The notes under the pieces were generated by a model. That model was not told the DNA's origin, did no database searches, and saw only the letters and a list, made by a program, of their open reading frames with translations. Positions 11,693-11,694 of a stretch of 11,694 nt of DNA are shown here, in pieces. The translations under genes were made by a program, and so were the position numbers. Origin of the DNA: Candidatus Bathyarchaeota archaeon (GTDB taxonomy: Archaea > Thermoproteota > Bathyarchaeia > TCS64); NCBI GenBank assembly GCA_003662205.1, contig QMXQ01000028.1:1-11694 (forward strand), in the 5' to 3' direction. Position 1 is the stretch's first letter. Each line of letters begins with the position of its first letter.

Positions 11693-11694
11693 GG

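Noticed and set aside
1..11694. tRNA, rRNA, insertion sequences or integration sites
   Set aside because: I saw no cloverleaf, conserved rRNA segment, transposase motif or flanking terminal repeats on either strand, and no gap between genes exceeds about 180 bases.

Overview
The window looks archaeal. It carries the 3' part of a eukaryote-type DNA topoisomerase IB. Genes are preceded by TATA-like boxes, several with very short leaders, and starts are often GTG or TTG. There are DUF134 and NifX-like (MTH1175-type) genes typical of anaerobic archaea and bacteria, and a COG0731-type radical SAM protein common in archaea. The DNA is GC-rich and densely packed. Topo IB is mainly known in archaea from Thaumarchaeota/Caldiarchaeum and some Bathyarchaeia-like lineages, so a TACK-group anaerobe or thermophile is my inference. 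I cannot name the species from the sequence alone.

Layout. (1) 2-1462 (+): topo IB, cut by the window start, with an unusually long coiled-coil linker. (2) 1563-2210 (-): a two-helix membrane protein with a ferritin-like cytosolic bundle, divergent from (3) 2320-3117 (+), a class II HpaI-type pyruvate aldolase. (4) 3114-3425 (-): a DUF134 regulator whose stop codon is interlocked with that of the aldolase. It is divergent from (5) a four-gene plus-strand operon at 3529-5229: a Tyr/Gly-rich protein, a Pro/Tyr-rich coiled-coil protein, a NifX-like protein with a Gly-rich and coiled-coil tail, and a short NifX-like protein. The divergent spacer holds two copies of a TGTG-N6-CACA dyad 24 bp apart, which are good operator candidates. 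(6) 5335-6555 (+): a 12-helix MFS transporter. (7) 6595-7767 (-): a radical SAM protein followed by a small Gly/Arg-rich zinc-ribbon protein. (8) 7869-8618 (-): a ZIP metal transporter. (9) 8793-9488 (+): a YgeA-type Asp/Glu racemase. (10) 9575-11648 (-): a tight operon of a NifX-like protein and two paralogous MinD-type ATPases, each with an inserted two-cluster ferredoxin domain.

How it fits together. The most interesting content is a dispersed NifX/MinD-ferredoxin system. It comprises three NifX paralogues of different architecture, two ferredoxin-ATPases that probably form a heterodimer, two low-complexity Tyr/Gly/Pro proteins, a zinc ribbon with a GRG-rich tail and a DUF134 regulator. 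The nearest described relative is the Desulfovibrio ORP (orange protein) complex, in which a NifX-fold protein carrying a Mo-Cu cluster works with MinD-like Fe-S ATPases. A role in building, carrying or placing a metal-sulfur cluster is therefore the best guess. The shared coiled-coil tail and shared Gly/Arg-rich stretches suggest the parts assemble physically. The ZIP transporter and the membrane ferritin-like protein add a metal-handling flavour, but nothing in the sequence ties them to the system.
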